Part shown: positions 12,449 to 25,534 of the stretch, in pieces
How the letters are laid out: each line of letters starts with the position of its first letter
Numbering within the stretch: the first letter of the stretch is position 1
The notes under the pieces: model-generated
The model's database searches: none
What the model was told of the DNA's origin: nothing
The model's input: only the letters and a program-made list of their open reading frames with translations
Origin: Seriola aureovittata
Taxonomy: Eukaryota > Chordata > Actinopteri > Carangiformes > Carangidae
NCBI RefSeq assembly: GCF_021018895.1
Contig: NC_079376.1
Span: 15,439,001-15,503,000 of the forward strand
Direction of reading: 5' to 3'
Length of the DNA stretch: 64,000 bases
Program-made: the position numbers and the translations under genes

Positions 12449-13709
12449 GTATCCCTCACACACATACACACACTTTTCATCTCTTTCCTTTGTCAAATTT
12501 TCTTTTGACCCCCCCCTCCCCTCCTTCTTCCTTCTCCCTTCCCCTCCCCACACCCACCTCCTTGTTTTTGAGGCACAACCATCCTTTATGGGCATTCTTA
12601 TTGTTCCACTGATTCCGTTATGTGTATTTATTGCTCCATTTGTGAAATTGGAGGCACCAGCCGACAAGCCTATTACTATTCAATAACAAGAGCTGGGCAT
12701 TTTCACAACCGTGAGCTATCAATGTCCCAGACAGAAACGTTACATCACATCAATTTCAAACAACAGACAGATTGCTATATTGTTGTTGTGTATTCTACTG
12801 GAGAAGGAAACTCACCCATCTCTATGGGGGAAACTGCGAGTGCCAGCAGTCAACAACACATCTGATCTTCAACAAAAGGACAATGTAATGGGCTCAAGAG
12901 TAGATCTATTTCCTAATAGATCCCGGTTACTGCTGTCCTGCACCTGTCCCACTAGCAGTATCCAAGCCATGCATCCCCACACCTCTGACCCTGCTCAAGA
13001 CTCTCTTTTGCTGATCAATAGGCTGTCAAAGTGCCTAGCAGGCACAGCAACCGGGCCATCTGAGATTTCACCCCCCCATTGTCCATCTTCGCTGTTTTAA
13101 GTGCATTTATCAGGTTACACGCCTGCTCTCTTCATCACTTAATGCATGGCTGAGCTGCTGTCCTAAAAAACCTAATGGCCATCAGCGGACCTTTGTCCCA
13201 GTTTGTCAAATTACTCTGGTTACATTTTTCAGACAGACCATTATGCAATCATACAGTGAAAGGGGAGACTTTGGGCATAAGTACAGTTTAAATCCCCATT
13301 TTGATCTGATATCAATCTGCCGTGGGTGTCATACTTAAATCTGGAACAAAAAAAAGGAAATGAAATATTATATCAAAAGTCTTGTATTTCATAAGTTACA
13401 CTAGAAGTATTTCTGGGCCAAACTGTGGGTCTTTGAGAAGGAGCTGCATGAACAAAAGTCACTATTTCAGCTGATAAGCACTATAGAAATTGAGCGGACC
13501 CAGAGAATCCCCTGAAAACAAGTCTCAAAGGATAGAGAGAGAGAAGTGGCGCTGCCACACAGGATGCCTGTTAGGATGAGACCGCACTGACCCTCCAGCG
13601 CTGCAGAGAAAATACTGCTTTTAGCTAAAATCAGTGCACTTGTGTTCTGTAACACTTAAACATTGTAGGAACACAAGCACGGTGAGAGAGCGACTGGGTA
13701 ATAAACTGT

Positions 13710-13710
<1 letters not shown>

Positions 13711-13750
<40 letters not shown>
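13711..13750. repeat. (CA)n microsatellite
   Basis: A perfect CA run of 40 bases. Confidence 0.97.
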
Positions 13751-13756
<6 letters not shown>

Positions 13757-14742
13757 AGATAACTGCATGTGAAGGGTTTTCTTCCTTCATTTGAGATTTA
13801 TTTGCCCAACTGTATCTTTATCTGTGCTGCTCACTGATATGAAGCTGTGGGGGGAAGCAAAAATATTTCCAACTATCTGCCGAATGTATCTCCCTCCACC
13901 CAAGGAAAACACTGTTGTGGGATGTGTGTGCGCGTGGTTGAGTGGGTGGGTGGATGGGTGGGGGTCTCTCTTCTCCTTACTGTTTTATTGCCTCTGCCAT
14001 GTATTCACACGTTCTTATGGGCTTTTCCAATTTAACCACTGGTTTGGAAATAATGAAGGGAGATAAGGAACATTGATAAGCATGGATACGTCCATCAAAT
14101 GGAGAAAAACTCACACAGAGTGGTTTGTGTGCTCACTTCACAGGCATTTAACACAATTGCTGTGTTATTACTGTGGTTTGGGCCTGTTTTTTACATCATA
14201 TAAGGACATGAGTATTTTCTGGCCATGATTAAGAATTTTTTTAAAACTGAAATTAGAATTATAAAGATCTTAAAATTGTATTTTTAATTTTTTTAATCTG
14301 CCATTTATTTGAACTTTTTTATTAATTTTCCTTATTTTTCTTTGCCAAATATACATGCTTTTAGTGTCCTAATTAATTACACATTTGATAAATATTGTGA
14401 CCAAGTCTTTACAATTATTGAGCTATGATTCAAGGAGAATAACATTTTTTTGTCATATGTCAGCTGCTGAGTATGTGTGCTGTACTTATTGGTACGATAG
14501 ATCCCAGGATTTCCTGGGGTCCAAAGGAGCAGGGAAGAAATGGTCAGGCTCAACTCCGGTGGGAAGCCATGGATGGGCCTGACCTTTTCGGCATGTCAAG
14601 CAAAGGTTAGAAATCTCCACTGGCCTTAAAGCAAATGCACTTGTTTGCCATAATGGAGGAGGCCCCTGTCTTTTTTTCAGCTAGAGACCAGGTCTGGTCC
14701 CGAGAGAGTTCCCTCTGATGGAATTCTCTCTGCACATACTGC

Positions 14743-14747
<5 letters not shown>

Positions 14748-14811
<64 letters not shown>
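14748..14811. repeat. (CA)n microsatellite
   Basis: A perfect CA run of about 64 bases. Confidence 0.97.
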
Positions 14812-14815
<4 letters not shown>

Positions 14816-15689
14816 GTACTGTCTCTATTGCTGCCAGCTTTGCCGTATAATTAAGTTCAAGTAAGAGTCAACCTTTCTTGTATCAAACAAACCAAATGCA
14901 ACATTTTTTATTACATTAAGTATTTTAGGTTACAAAATAAACTGCATCCTGTATGTCAATGTGATCATCCTTGTTTCCTCTTCCATGTCATTTCAAAAGT
15001 AGTCAAACAGTGATGATGATGAATCTACACGCCAGGTGAGAAACACATATGTGATCACCCACCTAAGACCCCAGGAGGGAAGCTACCCATCCAAGGGCAT
15101 AGATTTAGTCTCAACATTGTTAGGGATATAACAACCTCAGCAACCCTACAAAACAGAAAGATTGGGTTTTTAATCACATCAACCAAATGGTTTATTAACA
15201 TATAAGACCTGAGTTTACATTCAGGAATGAACATACGCAAATGAAAAAAATGTACATGTGCCGAATTTCCATATGAAATATATGTACATATGAAGTAAAA
15301 TCATATATTATTTAATATAAAGCTTATATATGAGAGAATTACATATTAAACCTGTTAAAAATTGGAACAATATCAAATAATGACATATATCTCTAGCTAA
15401 TACAAACTGTATTTTAGTTTATGATCATATTATATATGTAAATATAAAAGATAGACATGTATGTTTCAATTCAAAAGAAATTATGAAGAAACTCATATAC
15501 AAACATACAATTGAATTAGCATCTTGTATTTAATAAAAATGCATTTTACTATGAGTATTTAATGTTATAAACTTAAAAAATCCTCATATATTCATAGGAT
15601 GTATATATGTCATAAATATATCCTCTTTTCAGTGATACATATGGTAAAATCACTATTGATATAGGTTCATATATGTAATATATATGTCA
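14812..15689. other. intergenic, AT-rich leader to the satellite array
   Basis: From about 15240 the sequence becomes very A/T-rich, with recurrent ATATATG, ACATATG and CATATAT words. The first recognisable satellite unit follows at about 15690. No gene is seen. The 12-mer TCTTTTCAGTGA at 15624-15635 also occurs at the right edge of the interspersed module near 18860, just before satellite resumes. Confidence 0.6.
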
Positions 15690-17639
15690 TAAATCATAGT
15701 ATAGTAAGGCATAAAAACATCACAGTAAAATAAGGCATAAAGAGTCATAGTAAAGTAAGGCATGAAAAGGCATACAAATGTGTCATGTCACGTCATGTTA
15801 TAATAAGGCATAAAAATGACATAGTATAGTAAAGGATTAAAACGACATAGTACAGTAAGCAATAAAAAGTCATGAAGAAGTCATAGTATTGTAAGGCATA
15901 AAAACATCATTGTTTACAAAGGCATAAAAACAACATAGTATAGTAAGTAATAAAAAGTCATGAAGAAGTCATGTTATAGTAAGGCCTAAAAACACATTAA
16001 AAACATCAAAGTATAATAAGGTCTAAAAACTTCATAATATACTTAGGCAGAAAAAATCATAGAAATGTCAGTGATATCAAGGTATAGTAAAACATAAAAA
16101 TGTCATATTATAGTGAGGCATAAAGAGACAAATTAGTCATAGTTTACAAAGGCATAAAAAAGTCATATAAAAGTAATATTAAGGTATATAAAGGCATTAA
16201 AAATGTCATAATATAATAAGCCATGAAAAATAATAAAAACATCATAGAAATCTAAGGCATTTAGACATAAAAGAGACATAATTTAGTAAGGCATAAAAAA
16301 ATGTATAGTATAGTGAGGCATAAAAAGGCATTAAAATGACACGGTATAATAAGTTATGAAAAGTCATAACAAAGTCATATTATACTAAGGCATAAAAACG
16401 TCATAAAAATGTCATAGAAACACCAAGAGATAAAAATTCATAAAAGCAACATAGTATTGTAAGGCATAAAAACGTCATAGTATACTAAGGCATAAGAAAA
16501 TCATAAAAAAAGTCATAGTATAGTAAGGCATTAAAAAGCATAAAACGTCACTGTATTTTAAGGCATAAAAAGAAATAAAAACAACATAGTATAGTAAGGA
16601 ATAAAGAGGCATAAAATCGACAAAGTATAATAAGGCATAAAAAGACATATAGAAGTCATAGTATAGTAAGGAATAAAAGCGTCATAGTATAGTAAGGCAT
16701 AAAAAGGCATAAAAACGACACAGTACAATAAGGCATAAAAAAATCCTAAAAAGTCATAGCATACTAAAGCATTAAAAAAAAACATTAAAAAGTCATAGTA
16801 TAGTAAGGCATTGAAAGGCATAAAAACGTCACTGTGTTTTAAAGCATTAAAAGGTTTAAAAAAAAAAAACATAGTATAGTAAGGCATAAAAAGGTATAAT
16901 AACGATACAGTATAATGAGGCATAAAAAGTCATAAAAGTGAGATAAAAACACCAAGAGATAAAAAATTTTAAAAATTTCATAGTATTTTAAGGTATAAAA
17001 ACGTCATAGTATATTAAGGCATAAAAAGTCATAAAAACGTCATAGTATACTAAGGCATAAAAAAGTCATAAAAATGGGATAGAAACACCAAGAGAGAAAA
17101 CGTTTTAAAAACAACATAGTATTGTAAGGTATGAAAACATCATAGTATAGTAAAGCATTAAAAGGCATAAAAACGTCATAGTATACTAAGGCATAAGAAG
17201 ATCATCAAAAAAGTCATAGCATAGTAAGACATTAAAAGGCATAAAAACGTCACTGTATTATTATTATTTATTGCATAAAAAGAAATAAAAACAAAATATT
17301 ATAGTAAGGATACATAAAAAGGCATAAAAATGAAACAGTATAATAAGGCGTAAAAAGACATATAGAAGTCATAGTATAGTAAGCATAAAAACAGCATAGT
17401 ATAGTAAGGAATAAAAGCGTCATAGATTGGCATAAAAAAGTCATAAAAATGTGATAGAAACACCAAGAGATAAAAAGTTTTAAAAACAACATAGTATTGT
17501 AAGGCATAAAAACAACATTGTATAGTAAGGCATAAAAAGGCATAAAAAAGTAATCGTATACTAACGCATAAAAAGACATTGAACAACATAGTATAGTGAG
17601 ACAAAAAGTCAAGAACGCCTTAGTATAGTAAGACAATGG

Positions 17640-17712
17640 TGCAAGGTATTAAATGTTTTACATGCATTTCGCTTTGAATTCAGAATATAAGTGATGTTTT
17701 GTCATACTACGT
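17640..17712 (+). repeat. short non-satellite fragment of the interspersed module
   Basis: The array is broken by about 70 bp of other sequence. It includes TTGAATTCAGAATATAAGTG and continues GATGTTT, the same words that open the longer module at 18495. Satellite resumes at once after the shared stretch, so this looks like an internally deleted copy. Its first 35 bases, up to the shared words, have no match in the other copies. Confidence 0.65.
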
Positions 17713-18495
17713 CATAGTATAGTAAGGCATAAAAAGGCAGAAATACAACACAGTATAATAAGGCATAAAAATGTCATAGTATAGTAAGGAATTGAAAAGC
17801 ATAAAAATGTTAATGTATTTAAAGGCATAAAAAGATTAAAAAAAAATTCACATTATTGTAAGGCATAAAAGGTCATAAAAAAGCGTAAAAAGGAGATAGT
17901 ATAGTAAGGCGTAAAAAAGTCATAGTACAGTTTGGCATAAAAAGTCATAAAAACGTCATAGTATAGTAAGGCATAAAAAGTCATAAAAACGTCATAGTAT
18001 AGTAAGGCATAAAAAGGCAGAAATACAACACAGTATAATAAGGCATAAAAATGTCATAGTATAGTAAGGCATTAAAAGGCATAAAAAGACATAGTATAGT
18101 AAGGAATAAAAAGGCATAAAAACCACACAGTATAATAAGGCATAAAAAAATCACAAAAACGACATAGTATAGTAAGGTGTAAAAAAGTCATAGTATAGTT
18201 TGGCATAAAAAAGCATAAAAACGTAACATTATTGTAAGGGTTAAAAACAACATAGTATATACTAAGGCATAAAAAGGCATAAAAATGTCAAAGAAACACC
18301 AAGAGATAAAAAATCATAAAAACAACATAGTATTGTAAGGTATAAAAACGTCATAGTATAATCAGGCATAAAAGACGTAATAACGTCATAGTATACTAAG
18401 GCATAAAAAAATCATAAAAAAGTCATAGTATAGTAAGGTATTGAAAAGCATAAAAATGTCACGGTATTTAAAGGCATAAAACGTCATATAAAAGT

Positions 18496-18870
18496 TGAAT
18501 TCAGAATATAAGTGATGTTTGACTCTATATATGTGTGTAGGACACTGAGGTTTTTAGGATACATCTGGAGGTTCTGGTTAGATTGATGAATGCTTATGTT
18601 TGCTTATATGGTTAGAACCCCACAGATGGAAAAGTATCTCAGGAGTACTGAAGAAGGACGATTGAAAGCTGAGAGGCCCTACTGACGTGATCTCCAGAGC
18701 GGCATCAGCTTGTCTAGCACATCAGAGAGCAAAAGACCCTACAAGCAGTTGAACTTTTGTTCCTCAGAGAGAGACCTTGGTGTCCCTTGTACCACATCTG
18801 TCCTTTATGAACAAATAAAACCTGATTGTGTGTTCATTTTTTCATCATTCTGTCACTAGAAATCGTCTTT
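18496..18870 (+). repeat. interspersed non-satellite module, copy 1
   Basis: About 375 bp of complex sequence inside the array. Its right half is homologous to 25535-25770: both contain GCAAAAGAC, CAAGCA, AACTTTTGTT, CTCAGAGAGA, ATCTGTCCTT, an AATAAA hexamer (18814-18819 here), TGATTGTGT and a TTTTCAGT edge leading into a TAAAAACTCATAAA satellite unit. Conserved edges and a conserved poly(A)-type hexamer suggest the end of a mobile element, for example an LTR or a 3' terminus. No coding frame is recognisable. Confidence 0.8.
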
Positions 18871-21800
18871 TCAGTGAGGCATAAAAACTCATAAAGAAGT
18901 CATAGTATAGTAAGCATAAAAACGACATAGTATACTAAGGCATAAAAAGCCATAAAAATGTCATAGAAACACCAAGAGATAAGAAGGCATAAAAACGACA
19001 TAGTATAGTAAGGCATAAAAAGGAATAAAAACAACCCAGTATAATGAGGCATAAAAAGTCATAAAAACGTCATAGTATAGTAAGGCGTAAAAAAGGCATA
19101 GTATAGTTTGGCGTAAAAAAGCATAAAAACGCCATAGTATACTAAGGCTTAAAAAGCCATAAAAACGTCATAGTATAGTCAGGCATAAAAGACGTAAAAA
19201 CGTCATAGTATACTAAGGCATAAAAAAAATCATAAAAAAGTCATAGTATAGTAAGGAATTGAAAATCATAAAAATGTCACTGTATTTAAAAGCATAAAAG
19301 GTCATAAAAACGTCATATAGAAGTGATAGTAAAGTAAGGCATAAAAAGGCATAAAAAGGACATTGTATATTAAGGCATAAAAAGTCACAGAAACGACATA
19401 GTATAGTAAGGCGTAAAAAAGTCATAGTATAGTTTGGCATAAAAAAGCATAAAAACGTCACATTATTGTACGGCATAAAAAGTCATAAAAACGTCATAGT
19501 ATAGCAAGGCATAAAAAGGCAGAAATACAACACAGTATAATATGGCATAAAAATGTCATAGTATAGTAAGGCATTAAAAGGCATAAAAAGACATAGTATA
19601 GTAAGGAATAAAAAGGCAGAAATACAACACAGTATAATAAGGCATAACAATGTCATAGTATAGTAAGGAATTGAAAAGCGTAAAAATGTTAATGTATTTA
19701 AAGGCATAAAAAGATTTAAAAAAACGTCACATTATTGTAAGGCATAAAAGGTCATAAAAAAGCGTAAAAAGGACATTGTATATTAAGGCATAAAAAGGCA
19801 TAAAAAGGACATTGTATATTAAGGCATAAAAAGGCATAAAAATAAACACTGTATATTAAGGCATAAAAAGTCACAGAAACGACATAGGATAGTAAGGCAT
19901 AAAAAAGTCATAGTATAGTTTGGCATAAAAAAGCATAAAAACATCACATTATTGTAAGGCGTAAAAAGTCATAAAAACGTCATAGTATAGTAAGGCATAA
20001 AAAGGCAGAAATACAACACAGTATAATAAGGCATAAAAATGTCATAGTATAGTATGGCCTTAAAAGGCATAAAAAGACATAGTATAGTAAGGAATAAAAA
20101 GGCATAAAAACAACCCAGTATAATGAGGCATAAAAAACACACAGTACAATTCGGCATAAAAAATCACAAAAACGACACAGTACAGTAAGGCGTAAAAAAG
20201 TCATAGTATAGTTTGGCATAAAAAAGCATAAAAACGTAACATTATTGTAAGGGTTAAAAACAACATGGTATATACTAAGGCATAAAAAGGCATAAAAATG
20301 TCAAAGAAACACCAAGAGATAAAAAATTATAAAAACAACATAGTATTGTAAGGTATAGAAACGTCATAGTCTAATCAGGCATAAAAGACGTAAAAACGTC
20401 ATAGTATACTAAGGCATGAAAAAATCATAAAAAAGTCATAGTATAGTAAGGAATTGAAAAGCATAAAAAATGTCACTGTATTTAAAGGCATAAAAGGTCA
20501 TAAAAACGTCATATAGAAGTCATAGTAAAGTAAGGCATAAAAAAGCATAAAAAGGACATTGTATATTAAGGCATAAAAAGTCACACAAACGACATAGTAT
20601 ACTAAGGCTTAAAAAAATCATAAAAAAGTCATAGTATAGTAAGGAATTGAAAAGCATAAAAATGTCACTGTATTTAAAGGCATAAAAGGTCATAAAAACG
20701 TCATATAGAAGTCATAGTAAAGTAAGGCATAAAAAAGCATAAAAAGGACATTGTATATTAAGGCATAAAAAGTCACAGAAACGACATAGTATAGTAAGGC
20801 GTAAAAAAATCATAGTATAGTTTGGCATAAAAAAGCATAAAAACGTCACATTATTGTAAGGCATAAAAAGTCATAAAAACGTCATAGTATAGCAAGGCAT
20901 AAAAAGGAAGAAATACAACACAGTGTAATAAGGCATAAAAATGTCATAGTATAGTAAGGAATTGAAAAGCATAAAAATGTTAATGTATTTAAAGGCATAA
21001 AAAGATTAAAAAAAAACGTTACATTATTGTAAGGCATAAAAGGTCATAAAAAAGCTTAAAAAGGACATTGTATATTAAGGCATAAAAAGTCACAGAAACG
21101 ACATAGTATAGTAAGGCATAAAAAAGTCATAGTATAGTTTGGCATAAAAAAGCATAAAAACGTCACATTATTGTAAGGCGTAAAAAGTCATAAAAACGTC
21201 ATAGTATAGTAAGGCATAAAAAGGCAGAAATACAACACAGTATAATAAGGCATAAAAATGTCATAGTATAGTACGGCATTAAAAGGCATAAAAAGAATTA
21301 GTATAGTAAGGATTAAAAAGGCATAAAAACCACACAGTACAATTCGGCATAAAAAAATCACAAAAATGACATAGTATAGTAAGGCGTAAAAAAGTCATAG
21401 TATAGTTTGGCATAAAAAAGCATAAAAACGTCATAGTATACTAAGGCATAAAAAAATCATAAAAATGTCATAGTATAGTAAGGAATTGAAAAGCATAAAA
21501 ATGTTAATGTATTTAAAGGCATAAAAAGATTAAAAAAAAACGTTACATTATTGTAAGGCATAAAAGGTCATAAAAAAGCTTAAAAAGGACATTGTATATT
21601 AAGGCATAAAAAGGCATTAAAAGGACATTGTATATTAAGGCATAAAAAGTCACAGAAACGACATAGTATAGTAAGGCGTAAAAAAGTCTTAGCATAGTTT
21701 GGCATAAAAAGTCATAAAAACGTCATAGTATAGTAAGGCATAAAAAGGCAGAAATACAACACAGTATAATAAGGCATAAAAATGTCATAGTATAGTAAGG

Positions 21801-23370
21801 CATTAAAAGGCATAAAAAGACATAGTATAGTAAGGAATAAAAAAGCATAAAAACCACACAGTACAATAAGGCATAAAAAAATCACAAAAACGACATAGTA
21901 TAGTAAGGCATAAAAAAGTCATAGTATAGTTTGGCATAAAAAAGCATAAAAACGTAACATTACTGTAAGGGTTAAAAACAACATAGTATATACTAAGGAA
22001 TAAAAAGGCATAAAAATGTCAAAGAAACACCAAGAGATAAAAAATCATAAAAACAACATAGTATTGTAAGGTATAGAAACGTCATAGTATAATCAGGCAT
22101 AAAAAAAGTAATAGTATAGTAAGGAATTGAAAAGCATAAAAATGTCACTGTATTTAAAGGCATAAAAGGTCATAAAAACGTCATATAGAAGTCATAGTAA
22201 AGTAAGGCATAAAAAAGCATAAAAACGACATAGTATAGTAAGGCATAAAAAGGAATAAAAACAACCCAGTATAATGAGGCATAAAAAGTCATAAAAACGT
22301 CATAGTATAGTAAGGCGTAAAAAAGGCATAGTATAGTTTGGCGTAAAAAAGCATAAAAACGCCATAGTATACTAAGGCTTAAAAAGCCATAAAAACGTCA
22401 TAGTATAGTCAGGCATAAAAGACGTAAAAACGTCATAGTATACTAAGGCATAAAAAAAATCATAAAAAAGTCATAGTATAGTAAGGAATTGAAAAGCATA
22501 AAAATGTCACTGTATTTAAAGGCATAAAAGGTCATAAAAACGTCATATAGAAGTCATAGTAAAGTAAGGCATAAAAAAGCATAAAAAGGACATTGTATAT
22601 TAAGGCATAAAAAGTCACAGAAACGACATAGTATAGTAAGGCGTAAAAAAATCATAGTATAGTTTGGCATAAAAAAGCATAAAAACGTCACATTATTGTT
22701 AGGCATAAAAAGTCATAAAAAAATCATAGTATAGTAAGGCATAAAAAAGCATAAAAACGTCACATTATTGTTAGGCATAAAAAGTCATAAAAACGTCATA
22801 GTATAGTAAGGCATAAAAAGGCAGAAATACAACACAGTATAATAAAGCATAAAAATGTCATAGTATAGTAAGGAATTGAAAAGCATAAAAATGCCAATGT
22901 ATTTAAAGGCATAAAAAGATTTAAAAAAACGTCACATTATTGTAAGGCATAAAAGGTCATAAAAAGGCATAAAAAGGACATTGTATATTAAGGCATAAAA
23001 AGTCACAGAAACGACATAGTATAGTAAGGCATAAAAAAGTCATAGTATAGTTTGGCATAAAAAAGCATAAAAACGTCATAGTATACTAAGGCATAAAAAA
23101 AAATCACAAAAATGTCATAGTATAGTAAGGAATTGAAAAGCATAAAAATGTCACTGTATTTAAAGGCATAAAAAGATATAAAAACGTCACATTATTGTAA
23201 GGCATAAAAGGTCATAAAAAGGCATAAAAAGGACATTGTATATTAAGGCATAAAAAGGCATAAAAAGGACACTGTATATTAAGGCATAAAAAGTCACAGA
23301 AACGACATAGTATAGTAAGGCATAAAAAAGTCATAGTATGGTTTGGCATAAAAAAAAAAGCATAAAAACG

Positions 23371-23569
23371 GGCGTCGTGTAGCGTAGTGGTTTAAGCAGG
23401 CGCCCCATGTGTAGAGGCTACAGTCCTCGCTGCAGTCGGCCCCGGTTCGAATCCTGCATCGGACGGCCCTTCGCTGCATGTCATTCCCCCTCTCTCTGCC
23501 TCCCTGTTTCCTGTCACTCTCCACTGTGCTGTCCATTAAAGGCATAAAAGCCCAAAAAAATATACTTTT
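23371..23569 (+). mobile_element. tRNA-derived SINE inserted in the array
   Basis: The head carries Pol III promoter elements: an A box (TAGCGTAGTGG, near 23380) and a B box (GGTTCGAATCC, near 23447). The body contains GCTGCATGTCATTCCCCC and CCTGTTTCCTGTCACTCT, and the tail is A-rich (GCCCAAAAAAATATAC), as in a SINE family widespread in spiny-rayed fish. It is flanked by a 16-bp direct repeat, AAAAAGCATAAAAACG, at 23355-23370 and 23570-23585. That sequence is normal satellite, so the insertion is clean and younger than the array at this point. SINEs move using LINE machinery; none is encoded here. Confidence 0.93.
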
Positions 23570-25534
23570 AAAAAGCATAAAAACGTCACATTATTGTAAG
23601 GCGTAAAAAGTCATAAAAACGTCATAGTATAGTAAGGCATAAAAAGGCAGAAATACAACACAGTATAATAAGGCATAAAAATGTCATAGTATAGTATGGC
23701 ATTAAAAGGCATAAAAAGACATAGTATAGTAAGGATTAAAAAGGCATAAAAACCACACAGTACAATTCGGCATAAAAAATCACAAAAACGACATAGTATA
23801 GTAAGGCGTAAAAAAGTCATAGTATAGTTTGGCATAAAAAAGCATAAAAACGTAACATTATTGTAAGGGTTAAAAACAACATGGTATATACTAAGGCATA
23901 AAAAGGCATAAAAATGTCAAAGAAACACCAAGAGATAAAAAATTATAAAAACATAACAACATAGTATTGTAAGGTATAGAAACGTCATAGTCTAATCAGG
24001 CATAAAAGACGTAAAAACGTCATAGTATACTAAGGCATAAAAAAATCATAAAAAAGTCACAGTATAGTTAGGCATAAAAAGACGTAAAAACGTCATAGTA
24101 TACTAAGGCATAAAAAAAATCCTTAAAAAAGTCATAGTATAGTAAGGAATTGAAAAGCATAAAAACGTCACTGTATTTAAAGGCATAAAAAGATATAAAA
24201 ACAACATAATATAGTAAGGCATAAAAAGTCATAAATACGTCATAAAAAGGCAGAAAAACAACACAGTATAATAAGGCATAAAAAGGCATAAAAATGTCAT
24301 ATAGAAGTCATAGTAAAGAAAGGCATAAAAAGGCATAAAAAGGGCATTGTATATTAAGGCATAAAAAGTCACAGAAACGACATAGTATAGTAAGGCGTAA
24401 AAAAATCATAGTATAGTTTGGCATAAGAAAATCATAAAAAATGTCACAGTAGAGTAAGGCATTAAAAGGCATAAAAACACATAGTAAAGTAAGGAATAAA
24501 AAGGCATAAAAACCACACAGTATAATAAGGCATAAAAAGTCATATAGAAGTCATAGTAAAGTAAGGCATAAAAATGAAATACTATAATAATGCAAAAATA
24601 AGTCATAGTACAGTAAGGCATAAAAAGTCACAAAAACGACACAGTATTGTAAGGCATAAACACGACAAAGTATAGTAAGTTATAAAAAGGCATAAAAACG
24701 ATATAGTATAGTAAGTTATAAAAAGGCATAAAAACGATATAGTATAGTAAGTAATAAAAAGGTATAAAAACGACATTGTATAGTAAGGCATAAAATGTCA
24801 CAGTATTGTAAGGCATAAAAAATCATATAGATGTCATAGTATAAGAAGATATAAAAAGTCTTAGACTAAACATCTTAGTGTACTAAGGCATAAAAGTCAT
24901 ATTAAGGCGCAAACATCATCAAAACAACATAGTACCATAAAGGCATAAAAACGTCATAGTATATAGTAAGGTATAAAAAGGCATTAAAACATCATAGTAT
25001 AATAAGGCATAAAATGGCATAAAAACGACATAGTATAGTAAGGGATAAAAAGGCATTAAAACGTCATAGTGTAGTAAGGCATAAAAAGGCATAAAAACGA
25101 CATAGTATAGTAAGGCGTAAAAAAGTCATAGTAAAGTTTGGCGTAAAAAAGAATAAAAACGTCACATTATTGTAAGGCAGAAAAACGACATAGTATAGTA
25201 AGGCATAAAAAGTCATTCAAACGTCATAATAAAATAAAGCATTAATAGGCCTAAAAACGTCATAGTATAATAAGACATAAAAAGGCATAAAAACAACATG
25301 GTACAATAAGGCATAAAAAGGCATACAAACGTCATAGTATAGTAAGGCACAAAAAGTAATGAAGTCATAGTATAGTAATGCATAAAAAAAATCATAAAAA
25401 CGTCACAGTATATTAACGCATAAAAACATCAAAATATACTAAGGTAAAAATAACCATAAAAACATCACAGTATAATAAGACATGAAAATGTCACAGTATA
25501 CTGAGAAATAAAAGGTCATAAAAACGTCATTGCA

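Larger units (their letters stand above)
11406..14747. other. intergenic, microsatellites only
   Basis: No gene recognised. It holds a (CT)n tract at 12415-12448, a (CA)n tract at 13711-13750 and ordinary mixed sequence. The open frames across 12289-12690 are pyrimidine-tract artefacts. Confidence 0.6.

Noticed and set aside
23371..23450. A functional tRNA gene
   Set aside because: A and B boxes are present, but there is no complete cloverleaf or matching acceptor stem, and the body and A-rich tail identify a SINE.
16558..24816. Many minus-strand open frames encoding MPYYTM/FLCLF-rich peptides
   Set aside because: They arise because the satellite unit is close to a multiple of three bases and one frame lacks stops. 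The peptides are pure repeat translation, have no splice or promoter context and match no protein family I know.
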